Shown here piece after piece: positions 1 through 7,503 of a stretch of 38,657 nt of DNA. Each line of letters opens with the position of its first letter. The first letter of the stretch is position 1. A program made the position numbers and the translations under genes. The notes beneath the pieces were generated by a model. It was given only the letters and a program-made list of their open reading frames with translations. It was not told where the DNA came from and ran no database searches. The stretch comes from TCS-49 sp964442515. Its GTDB lineage: Bacteria; Campylobacterota; Campylobacteria; Campylobacterales; Sulfurovaceae. The stretch covers positions 1 to 38,657 of the forward strand of contig CAYUAC010000003.1 in NCBI GenBank assembly GCA_964442515.1. Reading direction: 5' to 3'.

Positions 1-139
1 TAGCCAGGCGGCAAATAGCGCCGCCGGTGGGATAATACACGCCCGTTACCCCGCCGGTCCCGATGGTTACAAACTCAACTGCCGCGGCACTTACTGCAAG
101 TGCCGCGGAAACGGCCATAGAAACAAAACTTTTTTTCAT
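1..139 (-). CDS. TRAP transporter substrate-binding protein, TAXI family (partial, N-terminus only)
   Basis: The ATG at 139 on the minus strand opens a frame that stays open to the window edge (46 codons). It begins with a Sec signal peptide (MKKSFVSMAVSAALAVSAAA) followed by VEFVTIGTGGVTGVYYPTGG, the very characteristic start of mature TAXI-type solute-binding proteins (an ITIGTGG-TGVYYPTGGAIC pattern). Such proteins are periplasmic receptors that deliver small carboxylates or glutamate-like substrates to a fused TRAP permease; the substrate cannot be inferred here. A good ribosome binding site (AAGGAG) lies 7 bases upstream of the ATG. The rest of the gene, and any permease gene, lies outside the window. 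Divergent from fliW. Confidence 0.85.
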   Translation of the reverse strand, partial: MKKSFVSMAVSAALAVSAAAVEFVTIGTGGVTGVYYPTGGAICRLA

Positions 140-304
140 GTGTTTCTCCTTATGTGATTGTTGCTTACGCGGTGTCCCCACCGACTCAGACCTGATACGT
201 TAAAGATTTGGCCTTACAGATTGTAGCTAAAAAGTTTGCTTTAAGATCAACTAATATAGACTGTTATAGAAAAATTTAAAAAAAAATGCCACAATTCTTA
301 ACAT
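140..304. other. Intergenic region between TRAP receptor and fliW promoter; short palindrome in the TRAP leader
   Basis: No ORF with a ribosome binding site is visible here. At 170-183 there is a perfect hairpin/palindrome, CGGTG-TCCC-CACCG, about 30 bases upstream of the TRAP receptor start, which would lie in its 5' untranslated region and could be an operator or mRNA structure. The stretch around 195-300 is A/T rich and contains loose -10-like hexamers for the minus strand, but none is strong enough to call. Confidence 0.3.
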
Positions 305-320
305 CGGCACGTTATTTGCT
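305..320 (+). promoter_or_regulatory. Sigma-54 (RpoN) promoter, -24/-12, for fliW-proC
   Basis: The sequence CGGCACG-TTAT-TTGCT matches the RpoN consensus TGGCACG-N4-TTGCW in all but the first base. The invariant GG (306-307) and GC (318-319) are exactly 10 bases apart, as required. The expected start of transcription is about 331, giving a leader of about 43 bases before the fliW ATG. In Campylobacterota RpoN with FlgRS controls middle flagellar genes, so this site in front of a flagellar assembly factor makes biological sense. An overlapping extended -10-like TGCTAAAAT at 330-338 could give additional sigma-70 transcription. Confidence 0.7.
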
Positions 321-373
321 TGATATTTATGCTAAAATAGTTACACTTACAACAAAACAGACAAGGAAACACA

Positions 374-760
374 ATGGTTTATGATGTCGTAACCCCTATT
401 TACGGTTTTGAAAAGATCAAAAAGATGGATTTGGAACAGATTGATGACACCTTTTACAGTCTAAAAAACGTCGATGACGACGGCAGCCCCACGTTCACTC
501 TGGTCAATCCTTTCGCTTTTAGAAATTATGAGTTTGACCTGCCCGATACCCTGGTCAAGGATTTGCAGATCGAAGATGCCGCGGACGTGAGCGTGCTTAA
601 CATTATGGTCGTTTCCTCGCCTATAGAAGAGTCACGCATCAATTTTGCCGCTCCGCTTATTTTCAACACCAAAAACAAAACATTCGCACAGATTATTTTG
701 GGAGAAATGAAATACTCCCAGTACGGCTTGGCAGAAAAGATCGGCGACTACTTGAAATAA
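374..760 (+). CDS. fliW: Flagellar assembly factor FliW
   Basis: 128 residues, the usual FliW size. FliW binds flagellin and allosterically antagonises the translational repressor CsrA, coupling flagellin synthesis to export. Family signatures seen are the GFE near the N-terminus (YGFEKIKKMDL), the FTLVNPFAF segment and the C-terminal half with LNIMVVSSP and VNFAAPLIFN-like text (INFAAPLIFNTKNKTFAQIIL). ATG with AGGAAA 6 bases upstream. It is preceded by a sigma-54 promoter match and followed 12 bases later by proC, so the two are probably cotranscribed. No csrA or flagellin gene is in the window. Confidence 0.95.
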   Translation: MVYDVVTPIYGFEKIKKMDLEQIDDTFYSLKNVDDDGSPTFTLVNPFAFRNYEFDLPDTLVKDLQIEDAADVSVLNIMVVSSPIEESRINFAAPLIFNTKNKTFAQIILGEMKYSQYGLAEKIGDYLK

Positions 761-772
761 AAGGTTTTTCTT

Positions 773-1516
773 ATGAAGATCACGATCATCGGCAACGGGG
801 CTATGGCCCTCTCAATCGCCCAGGGCTTGCCAAAAGGCTTTGCCATAACCGTTGTGGGAAGAGATGAGCAGAATTTAAAACGGTTTTGCGAAAAGACAGA
901 GGCAAGATACGCGCTTTTGGAAGGGTACGACATCTCCAGCCAGGAAGTCATCCTGGCTGTCAAACCCCACGTTTTACAGGATGTGGCTTCACTCCTTAAA
1001 GGGAAAGCCGCCGCGCTGTATTCGGTGCTGGCCGGGGTCCCGATAAAAGATTTACAAGCAGTCGATGCCAAAAGATACGTACGCACCATGCCCAACGTCG
1101 CCGCTACCTACAACGCATCGACAACAACCATGACCGGCGATATCCAACTGCGCAAAAAAGCGGTGGAAATCTTTTCACATATCGGCAGAGCCATCTGGGT
1201 CGAAGATGAAAAACAGCTTGATATCGCCACCGCGATAGCAGGCAGCGGACCGGCGTTTTTAGCCCTGGTTGCTGAAGGCATGAGTGACGGCGCGGTCAAA
1301 TGCGGTATGAAGAGGGATTTGGCAAATGCGCTTGTAGCCAGCAACTTTTACTCTTTTGCGCCGCTGATTGCCAACGAACACCCCGCCGCGATCAAAGACA
1401 AGATCAGCAGCCCCGCGGGTACGACGATAGAGGGGGTCCAAAGCTTGGAAAAAGACGCCGTACGCCACAGCTTTTTACAAGCCGTGCTCAAAGCATACGA
1501 ACGCCTGCGGCGCTGA
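773..1516 (+). CDS. proC: Pyrroline-5-carboxylate reductase
   Basis: 247 residues. ProC reduces delta-1-pyrroline-5-carboxylate to proline with NAD(P)H, the last step of proline synthesis, in the cytoplasm. The N-terminus has the Rossmann dinucleotide-binding fold (MKITIIGNGAMALSIAQGL, GxGxMA). The VKPHVLQDV segment, RTMPNVAA and the C-terminal signature AIAGSGPAFLALVAEGMSDGAVKCG followed by ISSPAGTTIEGV are diagnostic. About 20 residues shorter than E. coli ProC, which is common in this phylum. Second gene of the fliW transcript, so a housekeeping gene may sit under flagellar sigma-54 control or have its own unseen promoter. Confidence 0.95.
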   Translation: MKITIIGNGAMALSIAQGLPKGFAITVVGRDEQNLKRFCEKTEARYALLEGYDISSQEVILAVKPHVLQDVASLLKGKAAALYSVLAGVPIKDLQAVDAKRYVRTMPNVAATYNASTTTMTGDIQLRKKAVEIFSHIGRAIWVEDEKQLDIATAIAGSGPAFLALVAEGMSDGAVKCGMKRDLANALVASNFYSFAPLIANEHPAAIKDKISSPAGTTIEGVQSLEKDAVRHSFLQAVLKAYERLRR

Positions 1517-1520
1517 GTGT

Positions 1521-1535
1521 ACCGCTTTTAGCGGT
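1521..1535. terminator. Short hairpin between convergent proC and small lipoprotein gene
   Basis: Perfect inverted repeat ACCGC-TTTTA-GCGGT immediately after the proC stop and across the stop of the opposing lipoprotein gene. On the plus strand a run of eight or more T follows only about 18 bases later (1554-1562), so it is at best an imperfect bidirectional terminator. Confidence 0.3.
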
Positions 1536-1626
1536 GCATCGGGTGTTTATACTCTTTTTTTTCGCAGCCGCTGAACGTTCCGACTGCGGCTATGGCTAAA
1601 AATACGACCAAAATCACTTTTTTCAT
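1528..1626 (-). CDS. Very small lipoprotein (32 aa)
   Basis: Frame of 32 codons beginning at ATG 1626 and ending with TAA at 1528. The peptide starts MKK, has a hydrophobic core VILVVFLAIAAVGTF, a lipobox-like SGC at residues 19-21, and a short charged tail EKKEYKHPMHR, so after lipidation only about 12 residues would remain. The start overlaps the stop of the upstream histidine kinase gene as ATGA, and a perfect ribosome binding site AGGAGG lies inside the last kinase codons (the RRK of the kinase tail). This is classic translational coupling. I do not recognise a family; function unknown. The strong signal and stop context make it much more likely real than chance. Confidence 0.65.
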   Translation of the reverse strand: MKKVILVVFLAIAAVGTFSGCEKKEYKHPMHR

Positions 1627-3605
1627 GTTTCTTTCCTCCTGTAACGCTTAAGCTTTATCTCAAAAATAGCTCCGCCGCTTTTGTTATACGCTTTGATACT
1701 GCCCTCTTGCTGGCTCACGATCTGCTTGGCCACACTCAGACCCACTCCCATACCTTTGTTATCCTTGCTGCTTTCAAAGGGTTCAAAGATTTGATCCAGT
1801 ATCTTTGGATCGATTCCTCCCGCGTTATCGATCACTTTGACATACACGTTGAACTCATCCTGGGTGATATCGACATCGACTCTGCGCCTTTCGTAGGGTT
1901 CAAGCGAAGCCAGCTCGTCAAAAGCGTTGTTGATAATAATCACCCAAACCTGTTCAAGCCGCTGGGGCTGGGCGTAACTCAAAAACTGCTGGGCATCTTT
2001 ATCCATCCCGATAGAAAATTCCTGACCGTTGAGGTATACTTTTGAGATGTGGATAGAGCGGTTGTGCAGCATCGTCAGCGCCGTAATCATCGTAGCGTAT
2101 ATATTGGTAACGCTTTTTTCCTCTTTTGTCTTTTGCGACATTTCACGCATATTTTCAATAATATTGGAAATTCGAGAAAGTCCCTCTTTGATCGGCTGCA
2201 TCTGCTGCTTGATCTCGTCCCTGACGCTTTTGTCGCTGATATCGTCAAAATCAAGCTCCATCATTTCAAGGTTGCCTTTGATATACGTCAGAGGCGTATT
2301 GATCTCATGCGTTATTCCCGCCGCCAGCTGCCCGATAGCGGTAAACTTGGCGCTTCTGACCTGCTCCTGCCGGTGCAGCTGATCTTTTTTGATACTTTCA
2401 TCAACCTTTTTTTGCACCTCTTTTTCAAGCTTTTCGTTCAGATAGGTCAGTTTTTCGTTTTGTTCTTCTATCAACCTCTTGGATTTGATTTTTGAAGTGA
2501 TATCGCGCACGCTCCAGAAGATATTTTCATTTTTTATACGCTCAGAAGGCAGGAATTTCGACACGTTGACCTCGGCCCAGAATTCACTGCCGTCGCTTTT
2601 TTTCATCAGGAATACAAAACTTTTACCGTCTTGCTTTTCCACCATCGCAGTGACCTTGTCAAGACAGTGGCGGTATTTCACTTCCGATTCAAACAACACA
2701 TCAAGACTGTTTTTTTTCAACTGACCCTTTTTATATCCCGTAATCGAACGAAACTTGGGGTTGGCTTTGAGGATAACATTGTTTTCATCCGTAATGAAAA
2801 ACCCCACCGAAGCTTTTTTGAAATAGATCTGGGATTTTTTCAGAGAATTTTTAAGCCGCAGCCGGTCTTTGATAAAGTTAATTACCACCACGACGCTGCC
2901 GGTTTCGGGCAAAAGGGTGAAGTTAAGTTCTACCGGCACCGTTTTGCTTTTGTATTTTCTGAAATTTTTGTACAGTTCCATGCGTTCAAACTGTACGCTT
3001 TTGCTTTTTTTCAGGGGGGATAGTATATTTTTTAAAAAGGTTTCATCATCATAGTTTTGGATCAAATCCTGGATTTTTACATGATCGCAATCGCTTCTGT
3101 CTAAAGAAAACTTTTTTAGAAAATAACTGTTGGCCTGTTCCAGTACTCCGTTTTTACCGATGGTGGCGATGGCGGTTTTGGAACTGTCCAGGATCGCTTT
3201 TATATAATCAACCTGCTTGCCAAGGTCGCTGTTTGCCTGATCTAGCAGCTTTTTATCGGTAATATCCTCCCTGATGGCAAAATACCCGGCAATCTTTTTC
3301 CCCTCATACAGCGGCTCGATCTTGGCATGAACCCAATAGGGTTGTCCGCTTTTGCTTCTGTTTTTGATATCGCCTTCCCATGTGCGCTTTTGCTTCAGAA
3401 GCCGCCACATTTTTTCAAACGTATCTGCGGGCATGTCCGGATGCCGGACGATACTGTGGGGTTTACCCACAAGTTCCTCTTTACTGTAGCCCGAAATCTC
3501 GCAAAAGGCTTGGCTGACTTCAGTGATCACCCCTTTGGGATCGGTAGCTGAAAAGATGACATATTTATCAAGCATTTTTTGCGAGTCAAGGTGCAGGTTT
3601 TTCAT
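1623..3605 (-). CDS. PAS-domain sensor histidine kinase (soluble)
   Basis: 660 residues with no membrane segment or signal peptide, so a cytoplasmic sensor. Three PAS regions can be read: about 10-115 (GYSKEELVGKPHSIVRHPDMP, then a PAC ending AIREDITDKK), about 125-245, and about 258-372 (ITGYKKGQLKKN, ending WSVRDITSKIKSKR). A coiled coil leads to the dimerisation helix with the phospho-acceptor H433 (GITHEINTPLTYIKGN). The ATPase domain has the N box (IIINNAFDEL), G1 (DNAGGIDP), F box (FEPFESSKD) and G2 (GMGVGLS). The first PAS, with its IVRHPDMP motif, resembles Aer-type energy or oxygen sensors; the ligand or cofactor is inference. The start lies 4 bases after the response-regulator stop; the partner is presumably that regulator. 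Confidence 0.9.
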   Translation of the reverse strand: MKNLHLDSQKMLDKYVIFSATDPKGVITEVSQAFCEISGYSKEELVGKPHSIVRHPDMPADTFEKMWRLLKQKRTWEGDIKNRSKSGQPYWVHAKIEPLYEGKKIAGYFAIREDITDKKLLDQANSDLGKQVDYIKAILDSSKTAIATIGKNGVLEQANSYFLKKFSLDRSDCDHVKIQDLIQNYDDETFLKNILSPLKKSKSVQFERMELYKNFRKYKSKTVPVELNFTLLPETGSVVVVINFIKDRLRLKNSLKKSQIYFKKASVGFFITDENNVILKANPKFRSITGYKKGQLKKNSLDVLFESEVKYRHCLDKVTAMVEKQDGKSFVFLMKKSDGSEFWAEVNVSKFLPSERIKNENIFWSVRDITSKIKSKRLIEEQNEKLTYLNEKLEKEVQKKVDESIKKDQLHRQEQVRSAKFTAIGQLAAGITHEINTPLTYIKGNLEMMELDFDDISDKSVRDEIKQQMQPIKEGLSRISNIIENMREMSQKTKEEKSVTNIYATMITALTMLHNRSIHISKVYLNGQEFSIGMDKDAQQFLSYAQPQRLEQVWVIIINNAFDELASLEPYERRRVDVDITQDEFNVYVKVIDNAGGIDPKILDQIFEPFESSKDNKGMGVGLSVAKQIVSQQEGSIKAYNKSGGAIFEIKLKRYRRKET

Positions 3606-3609
3606 TGCG

Positions 3610-3981
3610 TTACTTTTTCATCACCTCATCAATTTTATCCTGAACTTCCTGCAGCGATTTAAACGGCTTCATCAGATAATACTTCGCCCCTTCGCGGTGC
3701 GATTCCAGTACCTTGTCCAGAGTCGAATACGCCGTCATCATGACGACCTTGCAGTTTTTGTTTTTCTGATTGAGGATTTTCAAAAGTTCCAGCCCGCTCA
3801 TCTGGGGCATCATGATATCAAGCAGTACCACGTCGTAACTGCTGTCAATCTGATCTTTTGCGACTACGGGGTTGGAAAAGGTTCTGACATTGTGACCCTT
3901 TTTTTTCAAAAACTTTTCTAAAATATTCAAGATTTCATTCTCATCATCGACTACCGCGATTTTTAGATTACTTGCTGCCAT
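3610..3981 (-). CDS. Single-domain response regulator (CheY-like receiver)
   Basis: 123 residues consisting of one receiver domain and no output domain. Acidic pocket VVDDE, phospho-acceptor D55 (DVVLLDIMMP), the switch Thr in VVMMTAYS and the conserved Lys in LMKPFK are all present. It starts at the base next to the chemoreceptor stop (TAAATG), with its AAGGAG ribosome binding site inside the chemoreceptor's last codons. Without an output domain it probably acts by protein contact or as a phospho-relay or phosphate sink between the PAS kinase and the chemotaxis machinery. It is distinct from the CheY at 15914-16291. Confidence 0.9.
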   Translation of the reverse strand: MAASNLKIAVVDDENEILNILEKFLKKKGHNVRTFSNPVVAKDQIDSSYDVVLLDIMMPQMSGLELLKILNQKNKNCKVVMMTAYSTLDKVLESHREGAKYYLMKPFKSLQEVQDKIDEVMKK

Positions 3982-5331
3982 TTATTTCTCCTTCGATGGT
4001 GTTTTTTTGCTTTGCGCGCTGCTAAACAGATCGTTGGCCGCTTTTTTCATCATCAGCTCGGATTTTTCCTCAACCATGGCATCTAGCAGTTTAAAGACGT
4101 CTTTACTGTTCTCCTCGATCTCTTGGACCATCTCTTCGATATGTTCTTTAGAACAGATCGCTTCGCCGCCGCTGCACTCATCAGCCAGTGCATTTGCGAC
4201 CGTATGGACCTGGGCATGGGGTTTTTCAAGCTTGGGATAGGATTTGGTTTTGCTGAATTCGCCCCTGCCGATCCCTTCGTAATACCAGTTGCCAAGGCGG
4301 CAGTGCTTGTGGTCAACCTGCTTGAAATCATCGGTTTCGCCGTACAGCAGCGAGTAGAGATTGTTTTTGTACACCACGTGATCGATCTTGGCAAGCGAGG
4401 CAAAGATTTTGTCGCTGATATGCTCGACTTCATACACCGACCGCGAAGAGTTTTTCTCAAACCGCTCAATGGATTCAAAAAGCGTGTCGATACGGTCTTT
4501 GGTGGTTTCGACGATACTGCCGACCTCTTTTGTTTTTTCTTCGGTTTCACTGGTATCTTGCTGCATCGCTTTAACAACCAGCGAAATCTCCTTGGTTGCT
4601 TTCTGGGTCCGTTCGGCAAGCTGCCTGACCTCATCTGCAACGACGGCAAACCCTCTGCCGTGCTCGCCGGCGCGGGCTGCCTCAATGGCTGCGTTGAGTG
4701 CCAGCAGGTTGGTTTGATCGGCGATATCTTCGATCAGCGTTACCGTGTCAGAAATCTCCCCGCTTCTGTGGGCCAGCGATGAGGAGCGTTCCTGCGCTTC
4801 CTGCATATGCTGGTTGAGCTGATCCATCTCAGATGACGTTTCGGTGATAATAGTAAGCCCGTCTCTGGAATCCTCGGCGATGGCTGCAGATTCTTTCTTC
4901 ATCAGTTTAAGCTCATCAAGCATTTCCGAAAAGGTTGACTGTGTCACGCCCAGAGCATGGCGGATCGATTTTTGGTGGATACTCATTACGCCGCTGTCCT
5001 TGGCGTTTCGCACATCGGTTTTCAGGACCGAATAAAGCGTATTGCCATCTGGCAGCTTTTTATGCCGGACCGAACCGCTGCACCCTTCCACGGTGATGGA
5101 ATCTTCGTTTTTTTGCAACTCTCTGACCAGTTCATTTTCATTTTTAATCATATTTTTACCAAGGTCGTTCACAAACTCCAGATTACCCGAGGGAGAGAGG
5201 ATAACAATAACCTCCTGCTGCGAAAATCCCACAGCCTCCTCTTTGGCTTCTAACGCCTGCTGCAGCGACTGAACTTTAGCTTCTAACTCTTTTTCTCTCT
5301 GCGATGGTTCGTTTTTGTTTGAAAAAAACAT
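3982..5331 (-). CDS. Soluble methyl-accepting chemotaxis protein with C-terminal CZB zinc-binding domain
   Basis: 449 residues from the ATG at 5331. Cytoplasmic: no membrane helices. Order: N-terminal coiled coil (REKELEAKVQSLQQALEAKEEA), a PAS-like segment (about 30-110), the MCP signalling hairpin with the invariant tip (DIADQTNLLALNAAIEAARAGE and GRGFAVVADEVRQLAERT), then a CZB domain (DHKHCRLGNWYYEG, and PHAQVHTVANAL) whose Cys and His residues bind zinc. CZB receptors such as Helicobacter TlpD respond to oxidants or zinc. I prefer this start over the in-frame one at 5400 because AAGGAC lies 8 bases upstream and the likely promoter (-10 at 5385-5390) would fall inside the longer form. First gene of the receptor, regulator, kinase, lipoprotein operon. 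Confidence 0.92.
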   Translation of the reverse strand: MFFSNKNEPSQREKELEAKVQSLQQALEAKEEAVGFSQQEVIVILSPSGNLEFVNDLGKNMIKNENELVRELQKNEDSITVEGCSGSVRHKKLPDGNTLYSVLKTDVRNAKDSGVMSIHQKSIRHALGVTQSTFSEMLDELKLMKKESAAIAEDSRDGLTIITETSSEMDQLNQHMQEAQERSSSLAHRSGEISDTVTLIEDIADQTNLLALNAAIEAARAGEHGRGFAVVADEVRQLAERTQKATKEISLVVKAMQQDTSETEEKTKEVGSIVETTKDRIDTLFESIERFEKNSSRSVYEVEHISDKIFASLAKIDHVVYKNNLYSLLYGETDDFKQVDHKHCRLGNWYYEGIGRGEFSKTKSYPKLEKPHAQVHTVANALADECSGGEAICSKEHIEEMVQEIEENSKDVFKLLDAMVEEKSELMMKKAANDLFSSAQSKKTPSKEK

Positions 5332-5384
5332 TGCAATCGTCCTTGTATTGCCTTTTTGGGCATATTTTATATCAATGGTACAGT

Positions 5385-5395
5385 ATTTTATCATA
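5385..5395 (-). promoter_or_regulatory. Extended -10 promoter for the chemoreceptor operon
   Basis: On the minus strand the sequence reads TATGA-TAAAAT (hexamer at 5385-5390 with a TG one base upstream of it), the extended -10 form common for sigma-70 promoters in Campylobacterota, which generally lack a -35 box. Expected start about 5378, giving a leader of about 46 bases. No -35 box is evident. Confidence 0.4.
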
Positions 5396-5482
5396 AACAC
5401 TTCTTATTTTAAGCAAAAAGTTTTCCAAAAAAGATACATTTTGTCTTCAAATGAAAAAGCGTTAATTTTCAGACGTTTTCGA

Positions 5483-5488
5483 TAAAAT
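5483..5488 (+). promoter_or_regulatory. Candidate -10 promoter element for murF operon
   Basis: TAAAAT at 5483-5488, preceded by an A/T-rich, T-run-containing upstream region (about 5440-5480) as is usual in this phylum. The expected start of about 5495 leaves a leader of about 30 bases before the murF TTG codon. It lies divergently to the chemoreceptor promoter. Based on one hexamer, so tentative. Confidence 0.35.
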
Positions 5489-5525
5489 AACCTTACAACA
5501 CGTTCTATCATTAAAAGGGATATTT

Positions 5526-6938
5526 TTGGTCTGGTTTGAACTCATTTCACACATGCTGCTTATCGCGGCTTTAGGTTTTTATCTTATTACCAATCTGCAG
5601 CTGTACGGTTACAGATTAAACAGGGTGATCTTTCATCACAGCAAACCCAGATGGCACCTGCTCTATTTCGTTCTGCCTATTTTTGTTTATTACTTAACGG
5701 ACAGTTTTTTCTGGATCTATTTTTATTTCGGTTTGCTTCCGGTCCTGTTTTTATGGCATAAACGCATCGACAAAAAGTTAGTTTTCACAGACAGGGTCAA
5801 GCGGTTTTTTGCCATTTTGGCGGTGCTGACTGTTTTTCAGGATTTTTTGTGCCTTGCAACCCAAAGCTGCGCGCTGTATGGTATCGTGCTGCCCCTGCTT
5901 GGCGCCTATATCGGCTCGCAGGCCGTGGAGGCCCTGCTTTTTGGCGCCTATAAACGCCGCGCGCAAAAAAAACTTGCCAAACACAACGATATGATTATTG
6001 TGGGTATCACCGCCAGCTACGGCAAAACCAGTATCAAAAACTTTCTGTACGAATTTTTAAAAGATGATTTCAAGGCTTACAAAACCCCAAAAAGCGTCAA
6101 TACCCTCGCAGGCATCGTCAAAGATATCAACTGCGATCTGCCTGCGGACACCGAGGTTTACATCGTGGAGATGGGCGCAAGACAAAGAGGCGACATAGAA
6201 GCCATTACAAAGCTGCTACAGCCCCAGTACGCCCTGGTGGGCAAAATCGGTCCGGCCCATATTGAGTATTTTAAAACCCTGGAAAACATCCGCGACACCA
6301 AGCTTGAACTCATCCACTCAAAGCGCCTGAAAAAAGCGTTTGTCGATGCGTCCGCCCATATCAACCCTTCGGGTAACGTGGTTTCATTTTCTCCCGTGCT
6401 GCACACAAAAGCCACGCTTGAGGGAATCACTTTTGTATACGAGGGTCAAACATACAACGCGCCGATTCTCGGGGCGTTCAACGCGGGCAATATCGCCCTG
6501 GGCCTTGCTATGGCACAAGAACTCGGGGCAAAAGACCTGGTTTCCAAAACCTCCGGGCTGCAGCCTGTTGCCCACCGTCTGCAAAAGATTGAAGCCGGAG
6601 GCAAGCTCATTATCGACGACAGTTACAACGGCAACGCCGAGGGAATGATTGAAAGCTTTGCACTTGTCAAAACCTATAACGGCCGCAAAGTCCTGGTCAC
6701 AGCCGGTCTTGTCGAAGCCGATACGGCCCTGAACGAAAAAGTGGCCAAAGCAGCCGACGGGGTTTTTGACCTGATTGTAGTCACCTCGCAGTTGAATTAC
6801 AAAATATTTTGTGATACTATTGAAATAAGCAGCCTGGAAAGATTGGCGGACAAAGCAAAGATGCAAGAGTTTTTAGCCGCCAATACACGGCCCGGGGATT
6901 TGATCCTGTTTGCCAACGACGCGCCCAATTTCGTGTAA
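5526..6938 (+). CDS. murF: UDP-N-acetylmuramoyl-tripeptide--D-alanyl-D-alanine ligase with N-terminal membrane domain
   Basis: 470 residues. MurF adds D-Ala-D-Ala to UDP-MurNAc-tripeptide with ATP, completing the cytoplasmic peptidoglycan precursor. The N-terminal about 145 residues are several hydrophobic segments (MLLIAALGFYLITNLQLYG, LLYFVLPIFVYYL, FWIYFYFGLLPVLFLW, GIVLPLLGAYIGS) instead of the usual UDP-binding domain. The Mur ligase core follows: ATP loop GITASYGKTSIKNFL, YIVEMGARQRGDIE, KIGPAHIEYF, then IIDDSYNGNAEGM in the C-terminal domain. Such membrane-anchored MurF forms are typical of Campylobacterota. The start is TTG, 5 bases after AAAAGGGA; no better ATG is in frame. Followed 11 bases later by the AMMECR1 gene. 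Confidence 0.9.
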   Translation: MVWFELISHMLLIAALGFYLITNLQLYGYRLNRVIFHHSKPRWHLLYFVLPIFVYYLTDSFFWIYFYFGLLPVLFLWHKRIDKKLVFTDRVKRFFAILAVLTVFQDFLCLATQSCALYGIVLPLLGAYIGSQAVEALLFGAYKRRAQKKLAKHNDMIIVGITASYGKTSIKNFLYEFLKDDFKAYKTPKSVNTLAGIVKDINCDLPADTEVYIVEMGARQRGDIEAITKLLQPQYALVGKIGPAHIEYFKTLENIRDTKLELIHSKRLKKAFVDASAHINPSGNVVSFSPVLHTKATLEGITFVYEGQTYNAPILGAFNAGNIALGLAMAQELGAKDLVSKTSGLQPVAHRLQKIEAGGKLIIDDSYNGNAEGMIESFALVKTYNGRKVLVTAGLVEADTALNEKVAKAADGVFDLIVVTSQLNYKIFCDTIEISSLERLADKAKMQEFLAANTRPGDLILFANDAPNFV

Positions 6939-6949
6939 AAGGACAGATT

Positions 6950-7492
6950 ATGGAGGCAAAAACGTTAACAACGATCGCAAGGCAGGCTATTGAAGCGGGT
7001 TTTGAAGGCCAAAAACCCGATCTGGATGCGTATAAAAACGATACCCGGCTGTGGCAGGAAGGAGCAAGCTTTGTCACCCTGACAATCGGCGGAGAACTTC
7101 GGGGCTGTATAGGCTCGCTGCTGGCCCACCGCCCTTTGATTGAAGACATCACCGCAAACGCGCAAAACGCGGCGTTTCAGGACCCCCGGTTTGCGCCCCT
7201 TGACAAAGAGGAGTTTGCGAAAGTATCTGTTGAAATCTCCGTCCTCAGCGCTCCAAAAGAACTGATTTATGAAGATAAGCAGGATTTACTAAACAAGATC
7301 GAACCCTTTGTCGACGGGTTGATTTTAAAGCAGGGAGCGCACCAGGGGACGTTTCTGCCAAGCGTGTGGGAACAGTTGCCAAATCCCGAAGATTTTCTTG
7401 CCAATCTGTGCATGAAGTCGGGATTAGGAGCTGATTGTATCGACAGCCATCCAGACATTTACACGTACCGGGCCCATAAATACAGCGAATAA
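6950..7492 (+). CDS. amrA: AMMECR1 family protein (AmmeMemoRadiSam system protein A)
   Basis: 180 residues covering the whole AMMECR1 domain. The hallmark LRGCIGSL is present (TIGGELRGCIGSL), followed by AFQDPRFAPLDKEEF, the SVEISVLSAPKEL strand and GTFLPSVWEQLPNPEDFL. In bacteria this family is nearly always encoded with a Memo-like protein and a radical SAM enzyme (AmmeMemoRadiSam), whose biochemical role is not established. The conserved Cys in RGCIG is presumed important. Here it lies between murF (11 bases) and the Memo-like gene (11 bases), clearly one operon. The radical SAM partner is not within this window. Confidence 0.93.
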   Translation: MEAKTLTTIARQAIEAGFEGQKPDLDAYKNDTRLWQEGASFVTLTIGGELRGCIGSLLAHRPLIEDITANAQNAAFQDPRFAPLDKEEFAKVSVEISVLSAPKELIYEDKQDLLNKIEPFVDGLILKQGAHQGTFLPSVWEQLPNPEDFLANLCMKSGLGADCIDSHPDIYTYRAHKYSE

Positions 7493-7503
7493 AAGGAGAA
7501 AGT

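Noticed and set aside
5332..5400. Longer chemoreceptor start at 5400
   Set aside because: It would lie upstream of the likely promoter, lacks a ribosome binding site and adds an atypical N-terminus; ATG 5331 has AAGGAC.
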